A stretch of 64,000 nt of DNA from Sphingomonas sp. LaA6.9. GTDB lineage: Bacteria; Pseudomonadota; Alphaproteobacteria; Sphingomonadales; Sphingomonadaceae. The stretch is from NCBI RefSeq assembly GCF_022601895.1, contig NZ_JAKVIO010000004.1, positions 95,956 through 159,955 on the forward strand. Direction: 5' to 3'. The translations under genes and the position numbers were made by a program. Each line of letters starts with the position of its first letter. Within the stretch, counting starts at the first letter, position 1. Below, piece after piece: positions 1 to 7,822 of the stretch. The notes under the pieces were generated by a model, which saw nothing but the letters and a program-made list of their open reading frames with translations, was not told where the DNA came from and did no database searches.

Positions 1-2
1 TC

Positions 3-248
3 AAGAAGCAGGGCGACGGCAGTTGCACCTACAAGCGCTTTTCCATGGCGGGGGGCAGGATCGACGCGCTGATGGCGTGCACCGGCGGTCAGGGCGGGGG
101 CACGTCCGAGATCGCGATGGCGGGCACCTATTCGGCGAGCGCCTATCAGATGGAAACCGAGATGAAGGTCTCCAACCCGCAAATGCCCCAGGCGCAGATG
201 ACGATGAAGGCAAAGACCACGGGCAAGCGCACGGGCGACTGCGCCTGA
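3..248 (+). CDS. DUF3617 domain protein, C-terminal part
   Basis: The window opens inside this gene, so only about 81 C-terminal residues are visible, reading in frame from base 3 to a TGA at 246-248. The visible part has paired cysteines (GSCTY, LMACTG, GDCA at the very end) and the pattern of a small secreted beta-rich protein in which a reference form of a compound is extracted, MxxTGKRTGDC. This matches the C-terminal half of DUF3617 proteins, small periplasmic proteins common in sphingomonads whose function is unknown. The signal peptide would lie outside the window. Family assignment is fairly good; no function can be given. Confidence 0.7.
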   Translation, partial: KKQGDGSCTYKRFSMAGGRIDALMACTGGQGGGTSEIAMAGTYSASAYQMETEMKVSNPQMPQAQMTMKAKTTGKRTGDCA

Positions 249-284
249 CCGGTTTTTCAGGACGACCAGCGAGAGGATGAAATC

Positions 285-677
285 ATGATCGGCTATGCCA
301 CGGTTGGCACCAACAACCCCGAAAAGGCGCTCGCCTTTTACGACGCGCTGCTCGGCGATCTCGGCGCGAAGCGCGCGATGGAGTTCGAGCAGAACAACTT
401 CACCATGTACGGCGTCGCCTTCGACAAGCCGATGCTCGCGGTGACGCGCCCCTATGACGGCAATCCTGCGACCGTCGGCAATGGCGGCATGGTCGCGCTG
501 GTGGTCGACGAGCGCGCCAAGGTCGACAACCTCCACGCGCATGCGCTCGCACTGGGCGGGACGTGCGAGGGCCCTCCGGGCGTGCGCGGCGAGGAAGGCG
601 ATCAGGCCTTTTACGGCGCCTATTTCCGCGACCTCGACGGCAACAAGCTCTGCGCCTTCTGCGTCGGCCCGGCCTGA
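285..677 (+). CDS. VOC family protein (glyoxalase/bleomycin-resistance fold)
   Basis: This is a 130-residue single-domain protein. It starts MIGYATVGTNNPEKALAFYD, the usual first beta-strand and helix of the vicinal oxygen chelate fold, and ends with YFRDLDGNKLCAFC, the typical last strand (DPDGNxL) of that fold. VOC proteins of this length act as dimers and include dioxygenases, isomerases and binding proteins, so the substrate cannot be read from sequence. GAGAGGAT lies just upstream of the ATG. It follows the DUF3617 gene by 36 bases and may be transcribed with it. Confidence 0.85.
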   Translation: MIGYATVGTNNPEKALAFYDALLGDLGAKRAMEFEQNNFTMYGVAFDKPMLAVTRPYDGNPATVGNGGMVALVVDERAKVDNLHAHALALGGTCEGPPGVRGEEGDQAFYGAYFRDLDGNKLCAFCVGPA

Positions 678-767
678 CGCAAAATCCGGTTTGGCCTCAA
701 ACCGGGGCTGGACCCGGTCGCCGCAGCGGTTACAGTCTCCCACCAAATCCGAAGGGGGGAGACTGAC

Positions 768-2102
768 ATGCGCCTTGGTTATCTGTTGCTTGCCGCCGCC
801 TGCGTTTCGGCGCCTGCGCTCGCGCAGCCCGACTATGCACCGGCCGTCGAGGCGGATTACAAGGCGTCGCTGGGCGCGCTGTTCGACTATTTTCACCGCA
901 ATCCCGAGCTCGGCTTCCTCGAGAGCAAGACCGCGGCGCGCATGGCCGCCGAGCTCAAAAAGGCGGGCGCGACGGTGACCGAGGGCATCGGCAAGACCGG
1001 CGTGGTCGCGGTGATGAAGAATGGCGACGGCCCGGTGGTGATGATCCGCGCCGATATGGACGGGCTGCCCGTCGAGGAGAAATCGGGGCTCGCCAACGCT
1101 TCGAAGGCGCGGCAGGTCAATCTAGCGGGCGAGGAGGTGCCGGTGATGCACGCGTGCGGGCATGACGTCCACATCACCTCGATGGTGGGCACCGCAAAGC
1201 GGCTCGCGGCGATGAAGGACCGCTGGAAGGGCACCGTCGTCTTCGTCGTCCAGCCCGCCGAGGAGCCGATCTCGGGCGCCAAGGCGATGATCGCCGACGG
1301 CATCTACACACGCTTCCCCAAGCCCGATTATGCGCTGGCGCTGCATGTCAGCTCGGGGCTCGGGACGGGAAAGGTCAGCGCATCCGAGGGCATCCAGTAT
1401 TCCTCCGCTGACAGCCTCGAGATCCTTGTCCGGGGCGTCGGGACGCATGGCGCGTCACCGCATATGGGCAAGGATCCGGTCTATATCGGATCGCAGATCG
1501 TCGTCGCGCTGCAGTCGATCGTCAGCCGCGAGGTGATGCCGCTGTCGCCCGCGGTGATCACCGTCGGATCCTTCCATGCGGGCACGCGGCCCAATATCAT
1601 CTCGGACCAGGCGAAGCTGGAGATCACGGTGCGCGCCAATGACGAGGAGACGCGTGCGCAGCTGATCAAGGCGGTCGAGCGCGTCGCCAGGGGCGTGGCG
1701 CGGACGCATGGGCTTCCCGAGGACAAGCTGCCCGAGGTCAGGCATGTCGAGGGCACGCCGACCACGATCAACGACGGCGCGCTCGCGCGCAGGCTCAACG
1801 CGGTGATGGTCGAGACACTCGGCAAGGACGGCTTCGAGCCCTTCGTCCAGGACGGCATGGGCGCGGAGGATTTCGCCTATTTCATCGAGAAGCAATATGG
1901 CGTGCCGGGCTATTATTTCGCGGTGGGCGGGACGCCGCAGGCGGCGTTCGATGCGGAGAAGGCGGGCGGCCCGCCCGTGCCGGGACACCATTCGCCGCTG
2001 TTCAGGATCGATCCCGAGCCCTCGGTGACGACGGGGACGGTCGCGATGACCGCGGCGGTGCTCGAACTGATGAAGCCGGGCGCGGCCGGGGAGACTGACT
2101 AG
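768..2102 (+). CDS. Secreted M20-family amidohydrolase/peptidase
   Basis: A 444-residue protein with a clear Sec signal peptide (MRLGYLLLAAACVSAPALA, cleavage near residue 20). The mature part carries the M20D motifs: MDGLP near residue 105, the metal-binding HACGHD near 130, AEEP near 165, and MGAEDFAYF near 365. This subfamily includes hippurate hydrolase and IAA-amino acid hydrolase-like enzymes, which cleave N-acyl amino acids using a di-metal centre. Export suggests it releases amino acids from acylated substrates in the periplasm. A GGGGAG ribosome binding site sits 8 bases before the ATG. Exact substrate unknown. Confidence 0.9.
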   Translation: MRLGYLLLAAACVSAPALAQPDYAPAVEADYKASLGALFDYFHRNPELGFLESKTAARMAAELKKAGATVTEGIGKTGVVAVMKNGDGPVVMIRADMDGLPVEEKSGLANASKARQVNLAGEEVPVMHACGHDVHITSMVGTAKRLAAMKDRWKGTVVFVVQPAEEPISGAKAMIADGIYTRFPKPDYALALHVSSGLGTGKVSASEGIQYSSADSLEILVRGVGTHGASPHMGKDPVYIGSQIVVALQSIVSREVMPLSPAVITVGSFHAGTRPNIISDQAKLEITVRANDEETRAQLIKAVERVARGVARTHGLPEDKLPEVRHVEGTPTTINDGALARRLNAVMVETLGKDGFEPFVQDGMGAEDFAYFIEKQYGVPGYYFAVGGTPQAAFDAEKAGGPPVPGHHSPLFRIDPEPSVTTGTVAMTAAVLELMKPGAAGETD

Positions 2103-2110
2103 ACGGCCAC

Positions 2111-2196
2111 CGGGTACTCCGGCGAAGGCCGGAGCCCAGTGTGACCGGTTGCGATGCTCATGACTCCTGGACCTCGGCTTTCGCCGGGGTGCTCTG
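2111..2196. repeat. REP-like palindromic repeat, partly coding
   Basis: Two imperfect inverted arms, around 2113-2139 (TACTCCGGCGAAGGCCGGAG) and 2164-2194 (CTCGGCTTTCGCCGGGGTGC), form a degenerate copy of the sphingomonad repeat that is perfect at 27911-27990. The right arm runs into the 3' end of the WYL regulator gene and supplies its last dozen or so codons. Confidence 0.75.
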
Positions 2197-2937
2197 AAGC
2201 TGCCCCCATTCGCCCCCCTCCTCGCAGCCACGCATCTCGGCCTCCAGCTTGCGGCGCCATTTGGCGCGCAGGATCGTCGGGCGCTCGGGATAGCGTTCGT
2301 CGAGGAATTCGGCGCCGACGACGCGGTCGGCACGAAAGCTGCGGAAATCGGCGCGCAGCTCGCACCAGCCGATGATCGTGCGCGAGGTGTCGCGATAGCC
2401 GATCGTGACGGGCCAGATCACGCGCGAGGTCGCGCGCCCCTCGACATCGCGATAGTCGAGCGCGATCTTGCGCCCGCCATGGATATGCGCGCGCACCGCG
2501 GCCATGTCGATCATGTCGGTGGGTTCGTCCCAGAGCGGCGACACGCGCAGTGCGGGATCGTCGATATGCGGGCGCAGCGTCTCGGGCACGATCGCCTCGA
2601 TCTTGGCGACAAGGTCACGCGCGGCACGCGCGAGCGCGGGATCACCGCGCCGCGCCACCCATTGCGCGCCGAGCACCGCGGCCTCGACCTCGTCCGAGGT
2701 CAGCATCAGAGGCGGCAGATCGAAGCCGCGTTCGAGGACATAGCCGATCCCCGCCTCGCCGCGCACGGGGACGCGCTGGCCGATCAGCGCGGCGATGTCG
2801 CGATAGACGCTGCGCTTCGAGGTCTCGAGCTCGAGCGCGATGCTGTCAGCGGTGACCGGCCCGCGCGCACGGCGCAGGATCTGCACGATCTGGAATAGGC
2901 GTTCGGCGCGTCTCATTGCGTTCATTGCTACCGCCAT
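2158..2937 (-). CDS. YafY-type HTH/WYL transcriptional regulator
   Basis: A 259-residue protein with an N-terminal winged HTH (MRRAERLFQIVQILRRARG, then ALELETSKRSVYRDIAAL as recognition region) and a WYL domain in the second half, followed by a C-terminal extension domain. Such proteins are one-component regulators that sense small ligands. The ATG at 2937 is used here, but ATGs at 2925 and 2916 are equally possible; the domain itself starts at 2916. It is divergent from the GST gene at 3005, with a near-palindrome between them, so it probably controls itself and the GST. The last residues (TPAKAEVQES) are encoded by an intergenic repeat rather than by ancestral coding sequence. Confidence 0.88.
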   Translation of the reverse strand: MAVAMNAMRRAERLFQIVQILRRARGPVTADSIALELETSKRSVYRDIAALIGQRVPVRGEAGIGYVLERGFDLPPLMLTSDEVEAAVLGAQWVARRGDPALARAARDLVAKIEAIVPETLRPHIDDPALRVSPLWDEPTDMIDMAAVRAHIHGGRKIALDYRDVEGRATSRVIWPVTIGYRDTSRTIIGWCELRADFRSFRADRVVGAEFLDERYPERPTILRAKWRRKLEAEMRGCEEGGEWGQLQSTPAKAEVQES

Positions 2938-2940
2938 GCT

Positions 2941-2960
2941 GCTGACACCATGTTGGCAGC
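2941..2960. promoter_or_regulatory. Candidate operator between WYL regulator and GST
   Basis: GCTGACACCATGTTGGCAGC matches its own reverse complement at 8 of 10 positions per arm. A further TGGCAG follows at 2966-2971. It lies directly upstream of the regulator start in the 67-base divergent spacer, the expected place for an autoregulatory site. Binding is inferred. Confidence 0.45.
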
Positions 2961-3004
2961 ATAGTGGCAGTATAACCAGCCCTCAATGACGAGGGAGACG
3001 CGTA

Positions 3005-3736
3005 ATGATCATCCTGTACGGTTGCGGCGAGAGTTTCGGACTTCCCCAGACGAGCGCCTATGTCACCAAGACCGAGGTGCAGCTGCTGATGGCGGGGTTG
3101 CCCTATGAAAAGCGCGCTGCACTCCCCGACGATTCGCCCAAGGGGCAGATCCCCTTCATCGACGATGGCGGCACGGTCGTCGCCGATTCGACCTTCATCC
3201 GCGAATGGCTCGAGGCGCGGCACGGGATCGACCTCGATGTCGGCCTGAACGTCGCCGAGCGCGCACAGGCCTGGGCGATCGAGCGGATGATCGAGAACCA
3301 GCTTGGCTGGGTGGCGGCGTGGGGCCGTTTCATGATTCCCGAGAATTTCGAGAAGGGGCCCGCACACTGGTTCGATTTCCTCCCGCAAGAGGACGCCGCG
3401 CTGTGCCGCGAGCGGATGATCGAGGCGGTCGACGGCAATCTCCACGCGGTCGGGATCAGCCGCCACGCGCCCAACGAGATCACATGGCTCGGCGCGCGCT
3501 CCATCGCCGCGCTGTCGACGCTGCTCGGGGCGAAGCGCTACCTGATGGCGGATCACCCGACGAGCGTCGACGCGATCGGCTTTGCGATGCTCGCGGGGAT
3601 CCTTACGCCGTTCTTCGACACGCCGCTGCGCGATCTGACGCTGGGTTATCCCAACCTCGTTGCCTATGTCGACCGGATGATGGCGCGCTACTATCCCGAC
3701 CACCCTTGGCAGGCGTCGCTCAGCGTCGCGGCGTGA
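3005..3736 (+). CDS. Glutathione S-transferase family protein
   Basis: A 243-residue protein with an N-terminal thioredoxin-like domain (MIILYGCG..., then [11 protein letters not shown] with the cis-proline IPF and [11 protein letters not shown], the usual glutathione-binding strand and helix) and an all-helical C-terminal domain ending in [17 protein letters not shown]. This corresponds to GSTs with Tom37/metaxin-like C-terminal domains, found in many alphaproteobacteria. GAGGGAGACGCGTA precedes the ATG. It is transcribed away from the WYL regulator, its likely controller. The 3' end overlaps the convergent sugar dehydrogenase gene by 17 bases. Substrate unknown. Confidence 0.85.
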   Translation: MIILYGCGESFGLPQTSAYVTKTEVQLLMAGLPYEKRAALPDDSPKGQIPFIDDGGTVVADSTFIREWLEARHGIDLDVGLNVAERAQAWAIERMIENQLGWVAAWGRFMIPENFEKGPAHWFDFLPQEDAALCRERMIEAVDGNLHAVGISRHAPNEITWLGARSIAALSTLLGAKRYLMADHPTSVDAIGFAMLAGILTPFFDTPLRDLTLGYPNLVAYVDRMMARYYPDHPWQASLSVAA

Positions 3737-4850
3737 GCTTCAACAGCCGTCCGCCCTCGCCATCCTCGAGCAGCCAAACCGCGCCGTCGGGCCCCTGCGC
3801 CACGGCGCGGATGCGGTTGCCCATCTCGAAGCGCTCGGCCTCCTTGGCCTTTTCGCCGTCGAAGCTGATCCGCACGAGCGCCTCGGAAGAAAGTCCGCCC
3901 GCAAGTGCGCTCCCCTTCCACTGCGGGAACACATCGCCCGAGTAGAAGATCAGGCTTGAGGGCGAGATGACCGGCGTCCACCAGACCGCGGGCGCCGCGA
4001 ATTCGGGGCGCGTGTCATGATCGGGGATCGGCTTCCCGTCATAATGATCGCCATTGGAGACGATGGGATAGCCGTAATTGGCGCGCGGTTTGACGAGGTT
4101 GAGCTCGTCGCCGCCCTTGGGCCCCATCTCGATATCCCAGAGCTTGCCGCTGGCATCGAAGGCGAGACCGAGCGGATTGCGATGGCCGAGCGACCAGATC
4201 TGCGCAGTGACGCCGCCCTGCGCCGCGAAGGGATTGTCGTCGGGCACGCTGCCATCATCGTTGAGGCGAAGCACCTTGCCCAGATTGGCCTTCATATCCT
4301 GTGCGGGATCGAATTTCTGCCGCTCTCCTGAGGAGATGAAGAGGTGCCCGTCGGGCGCGAAGACGATGCGGTGGCCATAATGGCCCTGCCCCGAAACCTT
4401 GGGTGACTGGCGCCAGATTACCTGAAGCCCCTCGATCTTTGCGCCGACCGCGTCGGTGACCAGCCGCGCGCGCGCAACCGCCGCGCCACGCGTGTCGCCG
4501 TTGCCCGGCTCGGCATAGCTCAGATAGATCAGCCCGTTCTCGGCGAACTTGGGGTGGAGCACGACATCGCCGAGCCCGCCCTGCCCGCCATAGGCGACCG
4601 CGGGGACTCCCGTGACATCGATCGTCGCGCCGTTGATGGTGTAGAGCTTCAGCTTGCCCGACTTCTCGGTGACAAGCATCTGCCGGCCATTGGGGAGGAA
4701 GGCCATGGCCCAGGGCTCGTTGAACTTCGCAATCTCGGCCGCCTCGAAGGGCTTGCCCCCCGCGCTCGTTGTCTGCGCATTCGAGCCGTTGCTCGCCGAG
4801 CAGGCGGCGAAGAGGGAGAGAAAGGCAAGCGAGACGGCGGTGCGGATCAT
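3720..4850 (-). CDS. PQQ-dependent sugar dehydrogenase lipoprotein (glucose/sorbosone family)
   Basis: A 376-residue protein beginning [20 protein letters not shown], a lipoprotein signal with lipobox FAAC. The body is a six-bladed beta-propeller of the soluble glucose dehydrogenase/aldose sugar dehydrogenase type: [20 protein letters not shown] in blade 1, [30 protein letters not shown] and a Glu-Met-Gly-Pro block that in this family lines the PQQ and calcium sites. It would oxidise aldoses and pass electrons to the periplasmic respiratory chain. Start chosen at 4850, with GGAG 8 bases upstream; an in-frame ATG at 4886 lacks this. No PQQ biosynthesis genes are seen nearby. Confidence 0.87.
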   Translation of the reverse strand: MIRTAVSLAFLSLFAACSASNGSNAQTTSAGGKPFEAAEIAKFNEPWAMAFLPNGRQMLVTEKSGKLKLYTINGATIDVTGVPAVAYGGQGGLGDVVLHPKFAENGLIYLSYAEPGNGDTRGAAVARARLVTDAVGAKIEGLQVIWRQSPKVSGQGHYGHRIVFAPDGHLFISSGERQKFDPAQDMKANLGKVLRLNDDGSVPDDNPFAAQGGVTAQIWSLGHRNPLGLAFDASGKLWDIEMGPKGGDELNLVKPRANYGYPIVSNGDHYDGKPIPDHDTRPEFAAPAVWWTPVISPSSLIFYSGDVFPQWKGSALAGGLSSEALVRISFDGEKAKEAERFEMGNRIRAVAQGPDGAVWLLEDGEGGRLLKLTPRR

Positions 4851-4972
4851 GGGGAAGCTCCGGCTGAAATTGCGTTGGCGATTCAATAGCTCATTTGACG
4901 CGCGGTTCCAGCGGGATCACGAGCACGTGTTTGGAGCGGCCGCTTGCGCCGGCAAAGGAGAAGCTTGCTTTG

Positions 4973-5167
4973 TCGTCACCCCGGGCTTGACCCGGGGTCC
5001 CGCTTTTTGGGTCAGGCCAGCAAGGCGAACATATCCTGCCGGTCGGGATTGCCGCGTTCGATCAGGTCGAACTTCCAGCGACGATGCCAGTGCTTGAGAC
5101 GTTTTTCTCGCGCTTTATCACCGATGGACGTGAAAAGCGGGCCCCCGGGCCAAGCCCGGGGTGACGA
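4973..5167. repeat. Inverted repeat pair bracketing a gene fragment
   Basis: TCGTCACCCCGGGCTTG at 4973-4989 is the exact reverse complement of CAAGCCCGGGGTGACGA at 5151-5167 (17 of 17), and the inner parts (CCCGCTTTTT near 5000-5009; AAAAGCGGG near 5133-5141) also match. These are REP-like units of the common sphingomonad type, here about 140 bases apart, with a GIY-YIG remnant between them. Confidence 0.85.
5012..5134 (-). pseudogene. GIY-YIG nuclease family, C-terminal remnant
   Basis: Read on the minus strand from 5134 to a TGA at 5014-5012, this stretch encodes about 40 residues: FTSIGDKAREKRLKHW followed by HRRWKFDLIERGNPDRQD and MFALLA. This is the conserved C-terminal end of single-domain GIY-YIG (UvrC N-terminal-like) proteins, where REKQ(I/L)KKW..AWK..LIE..NP.W.DL is typical. 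The N-terminal half with the GIY and YIG motifs, and any start codon, are missing: the sequence immediately runs into the repeat. I therefore call it a remnant. Both ends lie against inverted repeat arms. Confidence 0.75.
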
Positions 5168-5211
5168 GGGTGCGAAACGGTAGCTAACTACGACATATCA
5201 GACGTAGCGAC

Positions 5212-5442
5212 CTAACCCCGCTGCGCGAACAGCCAGAGGCGGATCGCGCTTGCCAGATTGGGCGGATCGTCGGCGGCGATGCGCTCGACGTCGATGCGCG
5301 CGATCAGCGCGTTGACGGGAAGTTCGAGCCGGCCCGCCTCCTGACGCAGCGCGTCCCAGAAGGCGGGCTCGAGGCTGATCGAGGTCTGGTGCCCCGCGAT
5401 CGTCACCGATCGCTTGACGGGGCCGCTATACAGATCAGCCAT
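5212..5442 (-). CDS. Ribbon-helix-helix domain protein overlapping parE
   Basis: A 76-residue protein starting MADLYSGPVKRSVTIAG, where RSVTIAGHQTSISLE forms the beta-strand of a ribbon-helix-helix fold and PAFWDALRQEAGR / LPVNALIARID the two helices. This matches the RHH_4 family (COG4321) widespread in alphaproteobacteria, presumed DNA-binding. The start at 5442 overlaps the last 8 bases of parE, so the two are likely translationally coupled. RHH_4 genes are usually found elsewhere, not in toxin-antitoxin operons, so the location is unusual. It could act as an extra repressor of the module; this is inference. Confidence 0.75.
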   Translation of the reverse strand: MADLYSGPVKRSVTIAGHQTSISLEPAFWDALRQEAGRLELPVNALIARIDVERIAADDPPNLASAIRLWLFAQRG

Positions 5443-5761
5443 CGGATTCCTGCATCCATTGGGGGATATCGCGCTGCGCGTGGAGAACGCGCCAAATGTC
5501 GATGCGATCGTCGAGATCGACATAGAAGACGAGAAAGAGATAGCGGTTCAATCGCCGGTGACGAAGGCCCGGCAGATTGAGTTCATGGCCGTAAACGGGC
5601 GATCCGATCGCCGGCGTGCGGGCGATCGCCAGCAACGCGACTTCCAGCGAATCTACGAAGCCAAGCGCTACTGCATCCCCCGCCTCGCGACGATAATGGT
5701 CGATGGCTTGCTCGACATCGCGTGCTGCCGCGCCACGGATGACCAGCGGCTTCGCCGTCAT
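5435..5761 (-). CDS. parE: ParE-family toxin of a type II toxin-antitoxin system
   Basis: A 108-residue basic protein with the RelE/ParE fold: IRGAAARDVEQAIDHYRREAGD as first strand and helices, FVDSLEVALLAIARTPAIGS as the second helix and turn, LRHRRLNRYLFLVFYVDLDDRIDIWRVLHAQRDIP as the central sheet with the family-typical V.HA.RD at the end. ParE toxins poison DNA gyrase; RelE-like relatives cleave mRNA, and sequence alone does not fully separate them. It overlaps the upstream antitoxin gene by 4 bases (ATGA), the standard order antitoxin then toxin. Confidence 0.88.
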   Translation of the reverse strand: MTAKPLVIRGAAARDVEQAIDHYRREAGDAVALGFVDSLEVALLAIARTPAIGSPVYGHELNLPGLRHRRLNRYLFLVFYVDLDDRIDIWRVLHAQRDIPQWMQESDG

Positions 5762-5997
5762 CCTGTGGCGCGGTCGCGAATCCCGGCGCGCAAGCCAGCG
5801 AAGTAGTCCGCATCGGCATGCGCCTCCGCCGGCGACATCGCGCCAGCAAGCAACAGGCCGCGCAGATGTTCGCGGTCCTGATCCTTGCGGATCAGCTCAC
5901 GTACATATTCGCTGCTCGTGCCATAGCCGCGGCTCGACACCTGCCGGTCGACGAAGGATTTGAGCGATTCGGGCAGCGAGATGTTCATCGTGCTCAT
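5758..5997 (-). CDS. parD: ParD-family antitoxin
   Basis: A 79-residue protein, MSTMNISLPESLKSFVDRQV..., with an N-terminal ribbon-helix-helix DNA-binding region (MNISLPESL; GYGTSSEYVRELIRKDQ) and an acidic, flexible C-terminal part (SPAEAHADADYFAGLRAGI) that would bind the toxin. ParD antitoxins repress their own operon as dimers and neutralise ParE. The start at 5997 is chosen because homology begins there; the frame is open further upstream to 6114 without family resemblance. First gene of a three-gene overlapping set with parE and an RHH_4 protein. Confidence 0.88.
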   Translation of the reverse strand: MSTMNISLPESLKSFVDRQVSSRGYGTSSEYVRELIRKDQDREHLRGLLLAGAMSPAEAHADADYFAGLRAGIRDRATG

Positions 5998-6049
5998 GGC
6001 CACAACATAGGCGCCATGGCAAAATTTGGCAACGCGCTGCCGCCCCTGC

Positions 6050-6772
6050 TCAATACATATGCTGCCCGCCGTTGATCGACAGCGTCGATCCGGTGACGAA
6101 GCCCCCTTCTTCACAACAGAGAAACGCGACGCCGCGCGCGATTTCCTCGGCGTGACCGAGGCGGCCGACGGGGATCTTGGCGACGATCTTGCTCAGCACC
6201 TCGGCGGGAACCGCGGCGACCATGTCGGTGTCGATATAGCCCGGCGCGATCGCGTTGACCGTGACGCCGAACTTCGCGCCTTCCTGCGCGAGCGCCTTGG
6301 TGAAACCGTGGATGCCCGATTTGGCGGCGGCATAGTTGACCTGGCCGTACTGCCCCGCCTGCCCGTTGATCGAGCCGATATTGACGATGCGGCCCCAGCC
6401 GCGATCGCGCATCCCGGGGAAGGTCGCCTTGGCCATGTTGAAGCAACCGCCCAGATTGGTGTCGATCACTTCCTTCCACGCCTCATAGCTCATCTTGAGC
6501 AGCGTGCCGTCGCGGGTGATGCCCGCATTGTTGACGACGACGTCGACGGGGCCGAGATCGGCCTCCACCGCCTTCACGCCGTCGAGGCATGCCTGATGAT
6601 CGGCGACGTCCCATTTATAGGCGCGGATGCCCGTGCGCTCAGTGAACTCGCGCGCGCGATCGTCATTGCCCGCATAGGTGGCGGCGACGTTCATGCCCAG
6701 ATCCTTGAGCGCGAGGCTGATCGCCTCTCCGATGCCGCGGGTTCCGCCGGTGACGATCGCTGTTCTGGTCAT
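6050..6772 (-). CDS. phaB: Acetoacetyl-CoA reductase (NADPH)
   Basis: A 240-residue short-chain dehydrogenase. TGGTRGIG near residue 8 binds NADPH, NNAG near 85, the catalytic Ser is in NIGSINGQAGQYGQVNYAAAK (Ser, Tyr and Lys of the triad), and APGYIDTDMV and the C-terminal ...FVTGSTLSINGGQHMY are close to known PhaB proteins. It reduces acetoacetyl-CoA to (R)-3-hydroxybutyryl-CoA for polyhydroxyalkanoate synthesis. GGGAGAGC lies 8 bases before the ATG at 6772. The synthase phaC is about 13 kb away, so the pathway is not one operon here. Confidence 0.92.
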   Translation of the reverse strand: MTRTAIVTGGTRGIGEAISLALKDLGMNVAATYAGNDDRAREFTERTGIRAYKWDVADHQACLDGVKAVEADLGPVDVVVNNAGITRDGTLLKMSYEAWKEVIDTNLGGCFNMAKATFPGMRDRGWGRIVNIGSINGQAGQYGQVNYAAAKSGIHGFTKALAQEGAKFGVTVNAIAPGYIDTDMVAAVPAEVLSKIVAKIPVGRLGHAEEIARGVAFLCCEEGGFVTGSTLSINGGQHMY

Positions 6773-6811
6773 GGCACTCGCTCTCCCAGTCAAAGGTTTT
6801 GCAACGCGAGC

Positions 6812-7822
6812 CTATGCGGCCTCGATCCAGCCCGCAAGCTCGCGTGCGAGCAATTGCCTAAGCATTGTTACGGATTCGGGACTGGCGTTGAGGCAGGGCA
6901 GATACGCGAAATGCGTGCCCCCCGCGGCCGCGAACGCCTCGCGTCCGCGGATAGCGAGTTCCTCCAATGTTTCGAGGCAGTCGGCGGAAAAGCCGGGGGC
7001 GAGGATCGCGACCTTCTTTACGCCCTTGCCCGGCAGCGCTTCGAGCACCGCGTCGGTCGCGGGTTCGAGCCACCGGGCGCGACCGAAACGCGACTGGAAG
7101 GTCACTTCGAGCGGCCGGCCGAGCGCCTCGGCGAGCAGCCGCGCGGTCTTCTGGCAGTGGCAATGATAGGGATCGCCGAGATGCAGCGTGCGTTCGGGCA
7201 TGCCGTGGAAGCTCGCGATGAGCGTATCAGGCGCGAAGTCGAGCGCGGCGAGGCTGGCCTCCACCGACGCCTTGAGCGCCGCGATATAGGCGGGGTCGTC
7301 GTGATAGGGCGGCAGCGTGCGCAGCGCCGGCTGCCAGCGCATGGCGGCAAGCGCCGCAAAGGCGCTGTCGTTGGCGGTCGCGGTCGTGGCCGCACAATAT
7401 TGCGGATAGAGCGGCGCGATCAGGATGCGCTCGCAGCCTGCGGCCTTCATCGCAGCCAGACGGTCTGCAATCGCGGGATTGCCGTAACGCATCGCCCAGT
7501 CGACGGTGACGCCGGGGCCGAAGGCGCCGCGCAATGCATCGGCCTGTGCGCGCGTGAAAGCGGCGAGCGGCGAGCCATTCTCGCTCCAGACCTGGGCATA
7601 GGCATGCGCCGACTTTTTCGGCCGCGTGTTGAGGATGATTCCGCGCAATATGGGCTGCCAGACGATTTGCGGGATTTCGACCACGCGCGGATCGGAGAGG
7701 AATTCCTTCAGATAGCGGCGCACCGCGCGCGGATCAGGCGCGTCGGGCGTGCCGAGATTGACGAGCAGAACCCCGATCCGGGGCGTCGGCGTTTCCGGAT
7801 GGTCTTGCGGGCGCGGCATCAT
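6812..7822 (-). CDS. hemH: Ferrochelatase
   Basis: A 336-residue protein. It inserts ferrous iron into protoporphyrin IX, the last step of haem synthesis. GVLLVNLGTPDAPDPRAVRRYL is the N-terminal ferrochelatase block; FSFHG-type metal-site motif appears as IASFHGMPERT with its conserved His near residue 205, followed by PYHCHCQKTARLL and TFQSRFGRARWLEP; the conserved Glu is in CLETLEELAI. The ATG at 7822 overlaps the stop of the upstream molybdenum hydroxylase gene by 4 bases (ATGA); a second in-frame ATG follows directly. Confidence 0.95.
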   Translation of the reverse strand: MMPRPQDHPETPTPRIGVLLVNLGTPDAPDPRAVRRYLKEFLSDPRVVEIPQIVWQPILRGIILNTRPKKSAHAYAQVWSENGSPLAAFTRAQADALRGAFGPGVTVDWAMRYGNPAIADRLAAMKAAGCERILIAPLYPQYCAATTATANDSAFAALAAMRWQPALRTLPPYHDDPAYIAALKASVEASLAALDFAPDTLIASFHGMPERTLHLGDPYHCHCQKTARLLAEALGRPLEVTFQSRFGRARWLEPATDAVLEALPGKGVKKVAILAPGFSADCLETLEELAIRGREAFAAAGGTHFAYLPCLNASPESVTMLRQLLARELAGWIEAA

